DNA of 64,000 nucleotides, from NCBI GenBank assembly GCA_963780715.1, contig CAWADK010000018.1, positions 56,673-120,672 of the forward strand, in the 5' to 3' direction. The notes below the pieces were generated by a model. It saw only the letters and a program-made list of their open reading frames with translations. It was not told where the DNA came from and ran no database searches. Shown piece by piece: positions 17,335 through 25,702 of the stretch. Each line of letters opens with the position of its first letter. Position 1 is the stretch's first letter. The stretch comes from JALORV01 sp963780715 (GTDB lineage: Bacteria > Pseudomonadota > Gammaproteobacteria > Burkholderiales > Burkholderiaceae_F). A program made the translations under genes and the position numbers.

Positions 17335-18399
17335 TCAGTGCGGGAACGGCCATAGTCTCAACTTCTCCTTGCCGATCGCCCAGAGCCGTGCGAGGCCATG
17401 CGGCTCGACGATCAGGAAGAAAATGATCAGGCTGCCAAAGATCATCGCCTCCAGGTGCGATGCGAATGCGGTCGAGATCTCGATGCCGATGGCGCCAGGT
17501 ACCTGGTTCAGCAGGATCGGCAGGATGACGATGAAGGCGGCACCGAAATACGAGCCTAGCAGCGAACCCATCCCGCCGATGATGATCATGAACAGCAGGT
17601 TCAAAGAAAGATTCACATTGAACGCCAGCGGCTCCCAGGCGCCAAGCCGGATGAACCCCCACAGGGCGCCGGCCACGCCGGCATAGAACGAGCTGACCGC
17701 GAACGCCGACAGCTTCGCGTAAAGCGGCCGGATGCCGATGACCTCGGCAGCCACGTCCATGTCGCGGATCGCCATCCAGCTGCGCCCGATGTGTCCCCGC
17801 ACGAGGTTCTTGGCGGCCAGAGTCATCACGACCGCCACCGAGAGAACGAAGAGATACTTATGGGTCGGTGACTCCATCGACCACCCGAACATCTCGATCG
17901 GCGGAGTCGAAACCGATCCCGAGGAGGAGTAGTTGGTGAACCACTTGACCCGCGCGAACATCCAGTCGACGAAGAACTGGGCCGCGAGTGTCGCCACCGC
18001 CAGGTACAGGCCCTTGATGCGCAAACTGGGGATGCCGAACAGAATGCCGACCAGTGCCGCGATGCCTCCGGAAAGGATCAGCACGACCAGGAAGTTGAGC
18101 GACGGCACGCGGATGACGAAGTTGTAGGCTGCGTAGGCACCGACCGCCATGAAGGCCGCGGTACCCAGCGAGATCTGGCCGCAGTAGCCAACAAGGATGT
18201 TCAGGCCGATTGCCGCGATCGCGAGGATCAGGAACGGGATCACCAGCGACAGGAACAGGTAGTCGGTTCCGATCGCCGGCATCACGAGAAACGCAAACGC
18301 GAGCAGTGCCAGCATGAACCACCGGTCCTGCACGATCGGCAGGATCTGCTGGTCCTCGCTGTAGGAGCCTTTGAACTGGCCGTTTTCGCGGTAGAGCAT
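17335..18399 (-). CDS. livM: Branched-chain-type ABC transporter permease LivM
   Basis: This is a 354-residue inner-membrane permease with about nine or ten hydrophobic segments. It has the LivM motifs LNILVGYCGQISLGTAAFM near residue 75, the GIPSLRIKGLYLAVATLA segment and the cytoplasmic EAA-like loop around MAIRDMDVAAEVIGI. The N-terminal ~25 residues are polar (SYSEDQQILPI). It overlaps no neighbour but lies 22 bp from livH. It forms the membrane channel with LivH. Confidence 0.93.
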   Translation of the reverse strand: MLYRENGQFKGSYSEDQQILPIVQDRWFMLALLAFAFLVMPAIGTDYLFLSLVIPFLILAIAAIGLNILVGYCGQISLGTAAFMAVGAYAAYNFVIRVPSLNFLVVLILSGGIAALVGILFGIPSLRIKGLYLAVATLAAQFFVDWMFARVKWFTNYSSSGSVSTPPIEMFGWSMESPTHKYLFVLSVAVVMTLAAKNLVRGHIGRSWMAIRDMDVAAEVIGIRPLYAKLSAFAVSSFYAGVAGALWGFIRLGAWEPLAFNVNLSLNLLFMIIIGGMGSLLGSYFGAAFIVILPILLNQVPGAIGIEISTAFASHLEAMIFGSLIIFFLIVEPHGLARLWAIGKEKLRLWPFPH

Positions 18400-18421
18400 G
18401 GCGGACTTGTCTCGTCAGGCG

Positions 18422-19444
18422 TTACACGCGGTCGATGTGCTTCTCGCCGAACAGGCCTTCCGGCCGGACCAGCAGGAAGAGCAGCGCCAGCACGTAGGCG
18501 AACCAGTTTTCGATGCCGCCGCCGGCAAGGTCGAACTGCTTGACCAGGATCGGACCGAGGAACACCTCGGCGAATTTCTCGCCGACACCGATGATGAGCC
18601 CGCCGATGATGGCACCGGGCACCGAGGTGAAGCCGCCGAGTATGACCACCGGCAGCGCCTTCAGTGCGATCAGCGACAGCGAGAACTGCACGCCGAGCTT
18701 GGAACCCCAGATCACCCCGGCCACCAGCGCCACGAAGCCCGCGACGCTCCACACGATGACCCAGATCCGGTTCAGCGGAATGCCGATCGACTGCGCCGCC
18801 TGGTGATCGTCGGCCACAGCACGCAGTGCCCGACCGGTCGGCGTCTTCTGGAAGAACAGCGCCAGCGCCAGCACCAGCAGGGCGGCAATCGCCGCCGCCA
18901 CGAGGTCCTCGGTATTGACCAGGATCCCGCCGTCGAAAATCGACTCGGCCACCATCACGGGCGTCTTGGGCAGGCCGGTGTCGATCTTGTAGATGTCGCT
19001 GCCCCAGATGGTCTGCCCGAAGCCGTCGAGGAAGTAGGTGATGCCCAGCGTGGCCATCAGCAGCACGACCGCGTCCTGGTTGACGAGATGACGCAGCACC
19101 AGGCGCTCGATCAGCCACGCCAGCACGGCCATGATGCCGATCGCGGCGACGAAGGCCACCGGCAGCGGCACGACTTCGGCGATCCGCGCCACCGACAGCG
19201 CTGCGAACAGCACCATGGCGCCCTGCGCAAAGTTGAACACGCCCGAGGCCTTGAATATCAGCACGAAACCGAGCGCCACCAGCGAGTACATGACGCCCGA
19301 CATCAGCCCGCCCAGCATGACCTCGACGTAGAAGCCTGGCGTGGTCATGCCGAACGCAAGTGGACCGGCGGCGCCGACCGCCATCGCGACCATCATCAGC
19401 ACCACGGGCCAGTTCTTCTGCAGGGATCGCAACGCCTGGTCCAT
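18422..19444 (-). CDS. livH: Branched-chain-type ABC transporter permease LivH
   Basis: This 340-residue membrane protein is the LivH partner. It has the MSGVMYSLVALGFVLIFKASGVFNFAQGAM segment (an almost invariant LivH hallmark), the RAVADDHQAAQSIGI cytoplasmic loop, and a C-terminal LVRPEGLFGEKH tail. ATG 19444 begins MDQALRSLQKNW; the open frame extends upstream into the livG end but is not conserved. It is 7 bp from livG. Confidence 0.94.
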   Translation of the reverse strand: MDQALRSLQKNWPVVLMMVAMAVGAAGPLAFGMTTPGFYVEVMLGGLMSGVMYSLVALGFVLIFKASGVFNFAQGAMVLFAALSVARIAEVVPLPVAFVAAIGIMAVLAWLIERLVLRHLVNQDAVVLLMATLGITYFLDGFGQTIWGSDIYKIDTGLPKTPVMVAESIFDGGILVNTEDLVAAAIAALLVLALALFFQKTPTGRALRAVADDHQAAQSIGIPLNRIWVIVWSVAGFVALVAGVIWGSKLGVQFSLSLIALKALPVVILGGFTSVPGAIIGGLIIGVGEKFAEVFLGPILVKQFDLAGGGIENWFAYVLALLFLLVRPEGLFGEKHIDRV

Positions 19445-19451
19445 GTCAGCC

Positions 19452-20237
19452 TCAGTGCGCCACGCCGAGATAGGCGGCGATGACCTGCTCGTTGCTCCGG
19501 ACTTCGTCGGGCGTTCCGTCGCCGATCTTGCGACCGTAGTCGAGCACGACGACACGGTCCGAGATGTCCATGACGACACCCATGTCGTGCTCGATGAGGA
19601 CGATGGTCGTGCCGAACTCCTCGTTGACGTCGAGCACGAACCGCGACATGTCCTGCTTCTCCTCGAGGTTCATGCCGGCCATCGGCTCGTCGAGCAGCAG
19701 GATCTTGGGCTCCATCGCCAGCGCACGCGCGAGATCGACGCGCTTCTGCAGCCCGTAGGGCAGACGCCCGACCGGCGTCTTGCGGTAGGCCTGGATCTCG
19801 AGGAAGTCGATGATGTGCTCGACGAACTCGCGGTGGCGCAGTTCCTCCCGTCGCGCGAAGCCGATATGCACCGCCTGCGACAGGATGCCGGTGCGCATGC
19901 GCAGGTTGCGTCCCGTCATGATGTTGTCGAGCACGCTCATGCCCTTGAACAGCGCCAGGCTCTGGAACGTGCGGCCGAAACCCTGCGCCGCGGCGTCGTG
20001 CGGATCCATCGACGTGCGCACCTTGCCGCGGAACGTGATGCGCCCCTGCTGCGGGTGGTAGACGCCGTTGATCACATTCAGCATCGAACTCTTGCCGGCG
20101 CCATTGGGGCCGATGATCGCGCGGATCTCGTGCTCGCGGACATCGAACGAGACGCCCTGGATCGCCTTGACGCCGCCAAACGACAGCCAGACGTCATCGA
20201 CCTGCAGCAGCACTTCGCCCAGGTTGCGGCGGGTCAC
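19452..20237 (-). CDS. livG: Branched-chain-type ABC transporter ATP-binding protein LivG
   Basis: This is a 261-residue ATPase. It has Walker A GPNGAGKSS, the LivG-type signature LPYGLQKRVDLARALA (not LSGGQ), Walker B ILLLDEPMAGM and the H-loop LIEHDM. GTG 20237 is chosen because it overlaps the stop of the upstream small membrane-protein gene (GTGA) and gives a product beginning just before the ABC fold. The longer open frame upstream is out-of-frame coding of that small gene. Confidence 0.92.
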   Translation of the reverse strand: MTRRNLGEVLLQVDDVWLSFGGVKAIQGVSFDVREHEIRAIIGPNGAGKSSMLNVINGVYHPQQGRITFRGKVRTSMDPHDAAAQGFGRTFQSLALFKGMSVLDNIMTGRNLRMRTGILSQAVHIGFARREELRHREFVEHIIDFLEIQAYRKTPVGRLPYGLQKRVDLARALAMEPKILLLDEPMAGMNLEEKQDMSRFVLDVNEEFGTTIVLIEHDMGVVMDISDRVVVLDYGRKIGDGTPDEVRSNEQVIAAYLGVAH

Positions 20238-20491
20238 AGCGAACCTCCGCGGCGATGATCGGGCGCTTCCGCCGGCGCATCCTTCATGTTCCACGCTGCG
20301 TTCGGTGACTTCGGTATCTCGTGTTTCGGCTTCGCTGCCTGGTTCATCGCTTCGACCACGAGGAAGACGAACACCAGAACGAGGGCAAGGCCGAGCAAAC
20401 CGAGCAGCAGGGAACCGTTGGCGAGTCCCCATGCCGCGACCGGCACGCCGATGATGAGGCAGGCGATTGCGGCCCAGACACGTGGCTTCAT
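20234..20491 (-). CDS. Small two-TM membrane protein between CoA synthetase and livG
   Basis: This 85-residue protein has two hydrophobic segments at about residues 5-24 and 26-47, separated by a short ANGS turn. A polar tail follows (PKHEIPKSPNAAWNMKDAP). ATG 20491 lies 5 bp from the synthetase stop, and its own stop overlaps the livG GTG. It is therefore locked between the CoA synthetase and the transporter in one translation chain. I do not recognise a family. A role in coupling uptake to CoA activation at the membrane is speculation from position. Confidence 0.75.
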   Translation of the reverse strand: MKPRVWAAIACLIIGVPVAAWGLANGSLLLGLLGLALVLVFVFLVVEAMNQAAKPKHEIPKSPNAAWNMKDAPAEAPDHRRGGSL

Positions 20492-20495
20492 CGGG

Positions 20496-22445
20496 TCAGG
20501 CCGCCTTCTGCATCGGTGCGAAGGTCTTCGCGTCGCGCACCGTGAGCGTGGCCGCGATCCGGCCGGTGCGGCCATCCTCGAACTTGACCATCGTGTCGAT
20601 GTACTGCTCATCCCGACCCGCGTACATCGCATCGACCAGCGCGCTGTATTTGTCCTGGATGAAACGGCGCCGCACCTTGCGCGTGCGGGTCAGTTCCTCG
20701 TCGTCGGCGTCGAGTTCCTTGTGCAGGACGATGAACCGTCTGATCTGGGCGTTGGCCAGCTTGGGGTCGTTGGCCAGGTCCGCATTGACCTTTTCGACCG
20801 ATTCCCGGATCAACTCGATTACTTCCGGCTTGCACGCGAGGTCGGTGTAACCGGAGTAGGGCAGGTTGCGCCGCTCGGCCCAGTTGCCGACGGCTTCCAT
20901 GTCAATGTTGACGAAGGCGCAGACCATGTCACGCCCGTCGCCGAACGCCACGGCTTCCTTGATCGTCGGGAAGAACTTCAGCTTGTTCTCGATGTATTTG
21001 GGCGCGAAGAGCGTTCCGTCGGCGAGCTTGCCGACATCCTTGGCCCGATCGATGATCTTCAGGTGGCCCTCGGCATCGAAGTAACCCGCATCCCCGGTGT
21101 GGAACCAGCCTTCGACGTCCTTCGCGTCGCGCGTCGCGTCCGGCGACTTGTAGTACTCGCGGAACAGGCCCGGCGAACGGATCAGGATCTCGCCGGCGTC
21201 GGTCAGGCGGATCTCGACGCCCGAGACCGGTGGACCCACGGTGTCGGGCTTCACGCCGCCGTCGGGTTGCACGCAGACGAACACTGAAGTCTCGGTCGAG
21301 CCGTAGAGTTGCTTGAGATTGATTCCGAGCGAACGGTAGAAAGTGAAGAGATCCGGGCCGATCGCCTCGCCAGCCGTGTAAGCGACACGGATCCGGCTCA
21401 TGCCCAGCGCATTGCGCAGGGGCGCATAGACGAACCAGTCACCCAGGCCATAGAGCAGTCGGTCGCCGAGCCCCACCGACTGCTTGTCGAGGAGCCGCCC
21501 GCCAACGCGCCGCGCCACGTCCATGAAGTAATGGAACATCTTGCGCTTGACCGCCGAGGCGTCCTCCATGCGGATCATCACCTGCGTCAGCAGCCCTTCC
21601 AGCACGCGCGGCGGCGCGAAGTAGTAGGTCGGCCCGATCTCGCGCATATCCGCCTGCACGGTGGCCGCGGACTCCGGGCAGTTGACCGTGAACCCGCAGA
21701 CCAGCCACTGGGTATAGGAAAAGATGTTCTGGCCGACCCACGCCATTGGCAGGTACGCCAGCACCTCCTCGCGATCCGTCAGCCGTTCCATGTCGGCGCC
21801 GGCACGGCCAGCGGCCAGCAGGTTGCCGTAGGCAAGCACCACGCCTTTGGGGTTAGCGGTCGTGCCGGACGTGTAAAACATCGCCGCAACGTCGCTGGCG
21901 CTGCCCTTCGCGATCTCGTCCTCGACCAGCGTCGGATGCTCCTTCAGGAACTGCTCGCCAAGCGCCCGGATCTGTTCATACGACGCCAGGCCCGGCTGGT
22001 CGTAGTTGCGCAGGCCCCGCGGGTCTTCGTAGACGATCCGCTTCAGGTGCGGGACCGTCTCGCGGATCTCGAGCAGCTTGTCGACCTGCTCCTGGTCCTC
22101 GACCACGGCAAACTTGATTTCCGCGTTGTCGAAGACGAAGGCCATCTCGGCCGCAACGGCGTCCTGGTACATCGGCACCGGGATGCCGCCGAGGCACTGC
22201 ACCGCGATCATCGTGAAATAAAGGCGCGGCCGGTTCTCACCGATGATGGCAAGGTGCTCGCCACGGGTGAAGCCGGCCTGGTGGAGTCCGGCCGCGATCT
22301 GGCGCACCTCGGCCAGCACCTGCATCCAGCTCCAGCCTTGCCAGATACCGAGGTCCTTCTCGCGTATTGCAGTCGCCCCTGGCCGCCGCTGGGCATGCAA
22401 CTGCAGAAGGCGAGGGAAGGTGTCGGCAGTGACGGTGTCCGCCAC
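20496..22445 (-). CDS. Long-chain-type acyl-CoA synthetase (AMP-binding)
   Basis: This 649-residue adenylate-forming ligase is of the FadD15/FAA1-like size class. Motifs are A3 FYTSGTTANPKGV, the A5 LYGSTETSVF block, A7 WFHTGDAGYFDAEGHL and A8 KIIDRAKDVGKLADG. It would activate a fatty or aromatic-alkyl acid with ATP and CoA. GTG 22445 follows AGGAGACA. It heads the seven-gene unit ending in livF and is divergent from a Crp/Fnr regulator, so substrate import and activation are probably co-regulated. Confidence 0.92.
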   Translation of the reverse strand: MADTVTADTFPRLLQLHAQRRPGATAIREKDLGIWQGWSWMQVLAEVRQIAAGLHQAGFTRGEHLAIIGENRPRLYFTMIAVQCLGGIPVPMYQDAVAAEMAFVFDNAEIKFAVVEDQEQVDKLLEIRETVPHLKRIVYEDPRGLRNYDQPGLASYEQIRALGEQFLKEHPTLVEDEIAKGSASDVAAMFYTSGTTANPKGVVLAYGNLLAAGRAGADMERLTDREEVLAYLPMAWVGQNIFSYTQWLVCGFTVNCPESAATVQADMREIGPTYYFAPPRVLEGLLTQVMIRMEDASAVKRKMFHYFMDVARRVGGRLLDKQSVGLGDRLLYGLGDWFVYAPLRNALGMSRIRVAYTAGEAIGPDLFTFYRSLGINLKQLYGSTETSVFVCVQPDGGVKPDTVGPPVSGVEIRLTDAGEILIRSPGLFREYYKSPDATRDAKDVEGWFHTGDAGYFDAEGHLKIIDRAKDVGKLADGTLFAPKYIENKLKFFPTIKEAVAFGDGRDMVCAFVNIDMEAVGNWAERRNLPYSGYTDLACKPEVIELIRESVEKVNADLANDPKLANAQIRRFIVLHKELDADDEELTRTRKVRRRFIQDKYSALVDAMYAGRDEQYIDTMVKFEDGRTGRIAATLTVRDAKTFAPMQKAA

Positions 22446-22587
22446 GATGCGCTGTCTCCTGAATCTTGTTAGCCGTGCCTCGACCGGACACGTAGCGAAT
22501 TAGCTTAACCCACTCGCCGCGGCCCGTTGCAACTTCCTCGGTCTCGCCCGGCCGCGAGCGAACAGTAGGACGCATCCGGAACGCCCG

Positions 22588-22605
22588 CTGTCATCCGGAC
22601 GACAG
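22588..22605. promoter_or_regulatory. Crp/Fnr-type operator upstream of the regulator gene
   Basis: CTGTCATCCGGACGACAG is an 18-bp palindrome with one mismatched pair. Its core has the form TGTCA-N6-CGACA, the half-site arrangement reported for the Crp-family CO sensor CooA. It lies 37 bp before the ATG of the Crp/Fnr gene and about 140 bp before the divergent synthetase start, so it could mediate autoregulation and control of the liv unit. Confidence 0.5.
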
Positions 22606-22642
22606 TCTTCGGCCACAATGGCACCCATCTCGGAAACAGCCG

Positions 22643-23332
22643 ATGTCTGAACCCGACCCACTCCACCTCTCGGACATGCTGGCCGCCGGTGCCTGGTGGC
22701 AGGCCCTGCAGCCCCTGGAGCGCGAGCGCGTCCTGGCCGAAGTCGAGGAGCGGCGCTTCAGCGGCGGGTCGGTCGTCATGCGCAAGGGCGAGCTGGTCGA
22801 CGCCTGGACCGGCGTCATCGAGGGCCTGGTCAAGATCAACGTCGTGTCCCTGACCGGCAAGACGGCGACCTTCACCGGCGTCGGGCCGGGCGGCTGGTTC
22901 GGCGAAGGTTCGCTGCTCAAGAACGAGGTCCGCAAGTACGACGTCGTCGCCCTGCGCGACACGCGGATGGCGTGGATGCCGCAGCAGACCTTCGACCACC
23001 TGATCAACACGAGCATCGCGTTCAACCGCTTTCTCCTGACCCAGCTGAACGAACGGCTCGGTCAGTTCATCGCGATGGTCGAGTACGAACGCCTTCTCGA
23101 ACCGGACGCGCGCGTGGCGCGCTGCCTGTCGGAACTGTTCAACCCGCACCTTTACCCGGGTCACAGGGCCGAGATCGAGATCTCTCAGGAGGAGATCGGT
23201 TACCTGTCCGGCGTCTCGCGCCAGCGCGTCAACCAGGCATTGCAGGCGCTCGCCAAGGCCGGACTGCTCGAGGTGGCTTACGGACGGGTGCGGATCCTCG
23301 ACCTCGCCGAACTGCGGCGGTACGGCGGCTAG
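22643..23332 (+). CDS. Crp/Fnr family transcriptional regulator
   Basis: This 229-residue regulator has a cNMP-like beta-roll at residues ~15-115 (GVIEGLVKINVVS, then GGWFGEGSLL), a long dimer helix at ~120-150, and a winged helix whose recognition helix is SGVSRQRVNQALQALA near residue 200. No Cys cluster for a [4Fe-4S] centre is present, so it is not Fnr. No His/Cys haem ligands are seen in the CooA positions. The ligand is unknown. It is divergent from the CoA synthetase-liv operon and probably controls it. Confidence 0.9.
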   Translation: MSEPDPLHLSDMLAAGAWWQALQPLERERVLAEVEERRFSGGSVVMRKGELVDAWTGVIEGLVKINVVSLTGKTATFTGVGPGGWFGEGSLLKNEVRKYDVVALRDTRMAWMPQQTFDHLINTSIAFNRFLLTQLNERLGQFIAMVEYERLLEPDARVARCLSELFNPHLYPGHRAEIEISQEEIGYLSGVSRQRVNQALQALAKAGLLEVAYGRVRILDLAELRRYGG

Positions 23333-23385
23333 CATGCGCCGTTGCCTCGCTCGGCTCGTTCACTGCCAGCCAGGCGGAGACCGAC

Positions 23386-23883
23386 TTGTTTGATCCACAG
23401 ACCTGGGAGCTGGCGAGCTACGTCGTCACCGTCATCGGCCTGCCGTTGGCGATCTTCCTGTTCCTCTTCGAGCAGCGCAAGGAGCGCGCGACGGACGAAG
23501 ACGAGGTCTATCAGCTGCTTTCAAACGCCTACAACGACTTTCTCAAGGTCGTCATCGACAACCCGGACCTGCGCCTACGCAGCGAGTTCGCCACGCAGGA
23601 CCTGAGCGCCGAGCAGCAGGAGCGCATGCTGATCGTGTTCGACATGCTGATCTCGCTGTTCGAGCGCGCCTACCTGACCGCCTACAGCGAGCACATGACG
23701 CCGCTGCAACGCCGCCGCTGGAACTCGTGGGAAGACTTCATGCGCGAGTGGGTGCGGCGCGACGACTTCTACCATCGGCTGCCGAAGCTGCTGAAGGGCG
23801 AGGATCCGGAGTTCGCCGCGTACCTGCGGCGCATTGCCGAAGATGAACGTGGCAAGCCATTGCCGCGCCTGCCGTCGGCCTGA
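23386..23883 (+). CDS. Single-TM membrane protein of unknown function
   Basis: This protein has about 165 residues. There is no ATG in frame; TTG 23386 follows AGGCGGAGA and gives a product starting LFDPQTWELASY. A membrane helix spans residues ~10-28 (SYVVTVIGLPLAIFLFLFE) and leads directly into a charged cytoplasmic helical domain (QRKERATDEDEVYQLLSNAYNDF). It resembles bacterial proteins of unknown function with an N-terminal anchor. It lies 54 bp after the crp gene. I cannot assign a role. Confidence 0.7.
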   Translation: MFDPQTWELASYVVTVIGLPLAIFLFLFEQRKERATDEDEVYQLLSNAYNDFLKVVIDNPDLRLRSEFATQDLSAEQQERMLIVFDMLISLFERAYLTAYSEHMTPLQRRRWNSWEDFMREWVRRDDFYHRLPKLLKGEDPEFAAYLRRIAEDERGKPLPRLPSA

Positions 23884-23918
23884 GCGGCGCAGCCCAAGCA
23901 CGTTCCCGCTGCAGATCG

Positions 23919-24776
23919 ATGAAAACGGTTCGCCTGCCCAATTGTGCTGCAGCCGTTCCCGCGCTCGGCCTCGGCACCTGGCGGCTCGGTGAGTCGGCAC
24001 CGGCGCGCAGCGCGGAGGTCGCCGCGGTACGGCGCGCGCTCGAACTGGGCTACCGGCTGATCGATACCGCCGAGATGTACGGCGAAGGCGGCGCCGAGGA
24101 GGTCGTGGGACAGGCACTGGCCGAGGCGATCGCCGCCGGTGTTGTGCGGCGCGAGGATGTCTTCGTTGTCACCAAGGTCTACCCGCACAACGCCAGTGCC
24201 AGCGGCGTCGCCCAGGCCTGCGACCGCAGCCGGCGTCGCCTGCGGCTCGATACCATCGACCTGTACCTGCTGCACTGGCGCGGCCGCCATCCGCTCGCCG
24301 CGACCGTCGGCGGCTTCGAGGTGCTGCTCGAAAGCGGGCGCATCGCACACTGGGGCGTGTCGAACTTCGACGTCGACGACATGGACGAACTGTGGCGCTT
24401 GCCGACAGGCAGCGGCTGTGCCGCGAACCAGGTCTACTACTCGGCGAGCCGGCGTGGCATCGAATTCGACCTGCTGCCCTGGCAGCGGGCACGCGGTGTC
24501 CCGACGATGGCCTATTGTCCAATCGACCAGGGCACGCTCGCCGCAGACCGGGGAATTGCGCGCATCGCGGAAGAGCGCGGCGCGACGGCGGCGCAGATTG
24601 CACTCGCCTGGGTGCTGCGCCATCCCGACGTCATCGCCATTCCCAAGGCGTCGCGCGAAGACCATCTGCGCGAGAACCTTGACGCCGCGCGACTGGAACT
24701 CAGCGCCGCGGACCTCGAGGCGATCGATCGCCTGTTCCCGGCGCCGCGCCGCAAGCAGCCTCTCGCCATGACGTGA
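23919..24776 (+). CDS. Aldo/keto reductase
   Basis: This is a 285-residue NAD(P)H-dependent reductase of the aldo/keto reductase TIM-barrel fold. The catalytic tetrad residues are in place: Asp and Tyr in LIDTAEMYGEG, Lys in VFVVTKVYP and His in LYLLHWRGRHP. The C-terminal cofactor loop IPKASREDHLRENLDAA is intact. The sequence groups with DkgA/YeaE-like reductases acting on small aldehydes. The stop overlaps a GTG that probably starts the next gene. Confidence 0.93.
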   Translation: MKTVRLPNCAAAVPALGLGTWRLGESAPARSAEVAAVRRALELGYRLIDTAEMYGEGGAEEVVGQALAEAIAAGVVRREDVFVVTKVYPHNASASGVAQACDRSRRRLRLDTIDLYLLHWRGRHPLAATVGGFEVLLESGRIAHWGVSNFDVDDMDELWRLPTGSGCAANQVYYSASRRGIEFDLLPWQRARGVPTMAYCPIDQGTLAADRGIARIAEERGATAAQIALAWVLRHPDVIAIPKASREDHLRENLDAARLELSAADLEAIDRLFPAPRRKQPLAMT

Positions 24777-25691
24777 CCGACACAGTGTTCCCGCCTCTCA
24801 TCTTCGCAAAACGGCTCCAGCGCGCGGCGCTGCTCGCCGCGCTCATCGTGCAGCGCGCTGCCGTCATCAGCCAGCCTCGCCACGGAGGCCAGTCCGCAGG
24901 CTCTCGCCGCGGCGATGGCGCTGCGGCGCAACGTGCTGCTCGGCGAAGTTCATGACAACGGCGCGCAGCACGCGCTGCGTGCCGAGGCATTGCGCCGGCG
25001 ACTCGAGGCCGGCGCACGGCCAGCGATCGCGTTCGAGCAGTTCGATCGTGAGCGGCAGGCGGATATCGACCGCGTGCGGCGCGAACAGCCCGGCAATGCC
25101 GATGCGCTGATCGAGGCCGCCGGCGCGCGCAACTGGGACTGGAAGCATTACCGGCCGTTCGTGCAGCTCGCCCTCGACTTCGACCTGCCGATCGTGGCCG
25201 CCAACCTCTCGCGCCGGGACGCGGTCAAGGTTTCGACACAGGGCTGGAGCGCGTTGTTCGACGCGACGGAACAGGCAGCGCTCGGCCTCGATCGCCTGCC
25301 GGCGGAGTTCGTTGCGGACCACGAGCGTGCTGTAGCGCGCGGCCACTGCGACCTGCTGCCGGCAGAGTCACTGCCGTCGATGGCGCGCGCCCAGATCGCG
25401 CGCGACCTCGTGCTCGCGCGTTCCCTGCTGCCCTACCTGGCCCGCGGCGTCGTCCTGCTCACCGGCAATGGCCACGTACGCAAGGACATGGGCGTGCCGT
25501 GGTGGCTGACCACCGAGCAGCGTCGGGAGGTGATCGCCATCGGTCTGCTGGAAGCGAACTCCGGGGAAGACGGCGTCGCCATCGAAGACCTGCAACGACG
25601 CTTCGACGTAGTGCTGACGACGGCACCGGCCGAGCGGGCGGATCCCTGCGAGGCGCTGCGCAAGCGCCTCGCACCCGCGGCGCGACCGTAG
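24773..25691 (+). CDS. ChaN family haem-binding lipoprotein-like protein (probable frameshift near 24849)
   Basis: The conserved ChaN (Cofac_haem_bdg) domain is in the frame with ATG 24915: NVLLGEVHDNGAQH, IAFEQFDRERQ, NWDWKHYRPFVQLAL and LLTGNGHVRKDMGVP. In a different frame, GTG 24773, overlapping the aldo/keto reductase stop (GTGA), encodes a signal-like stretch LQRAALLAALIV. Removing one base near 24849 joins it to CSALPSSASLA and the ChaN core, giving a lipoprotein of about 305 residues. The upstream part is inference. In the family it binds haem and may serve haem uptake. Confidence 0.75.
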
Positions 25692-25702
25692 AAATTCGGC
25701 AT

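Noticed and set aside
22643..23332. Calling the Crp/Fnr regulator CooA because of the TGTCA-N6-CGACA site
   Set aside because: The protein lacks the expected haem-ligand Cys/His and no CO dehydrogenase genes are in the window.
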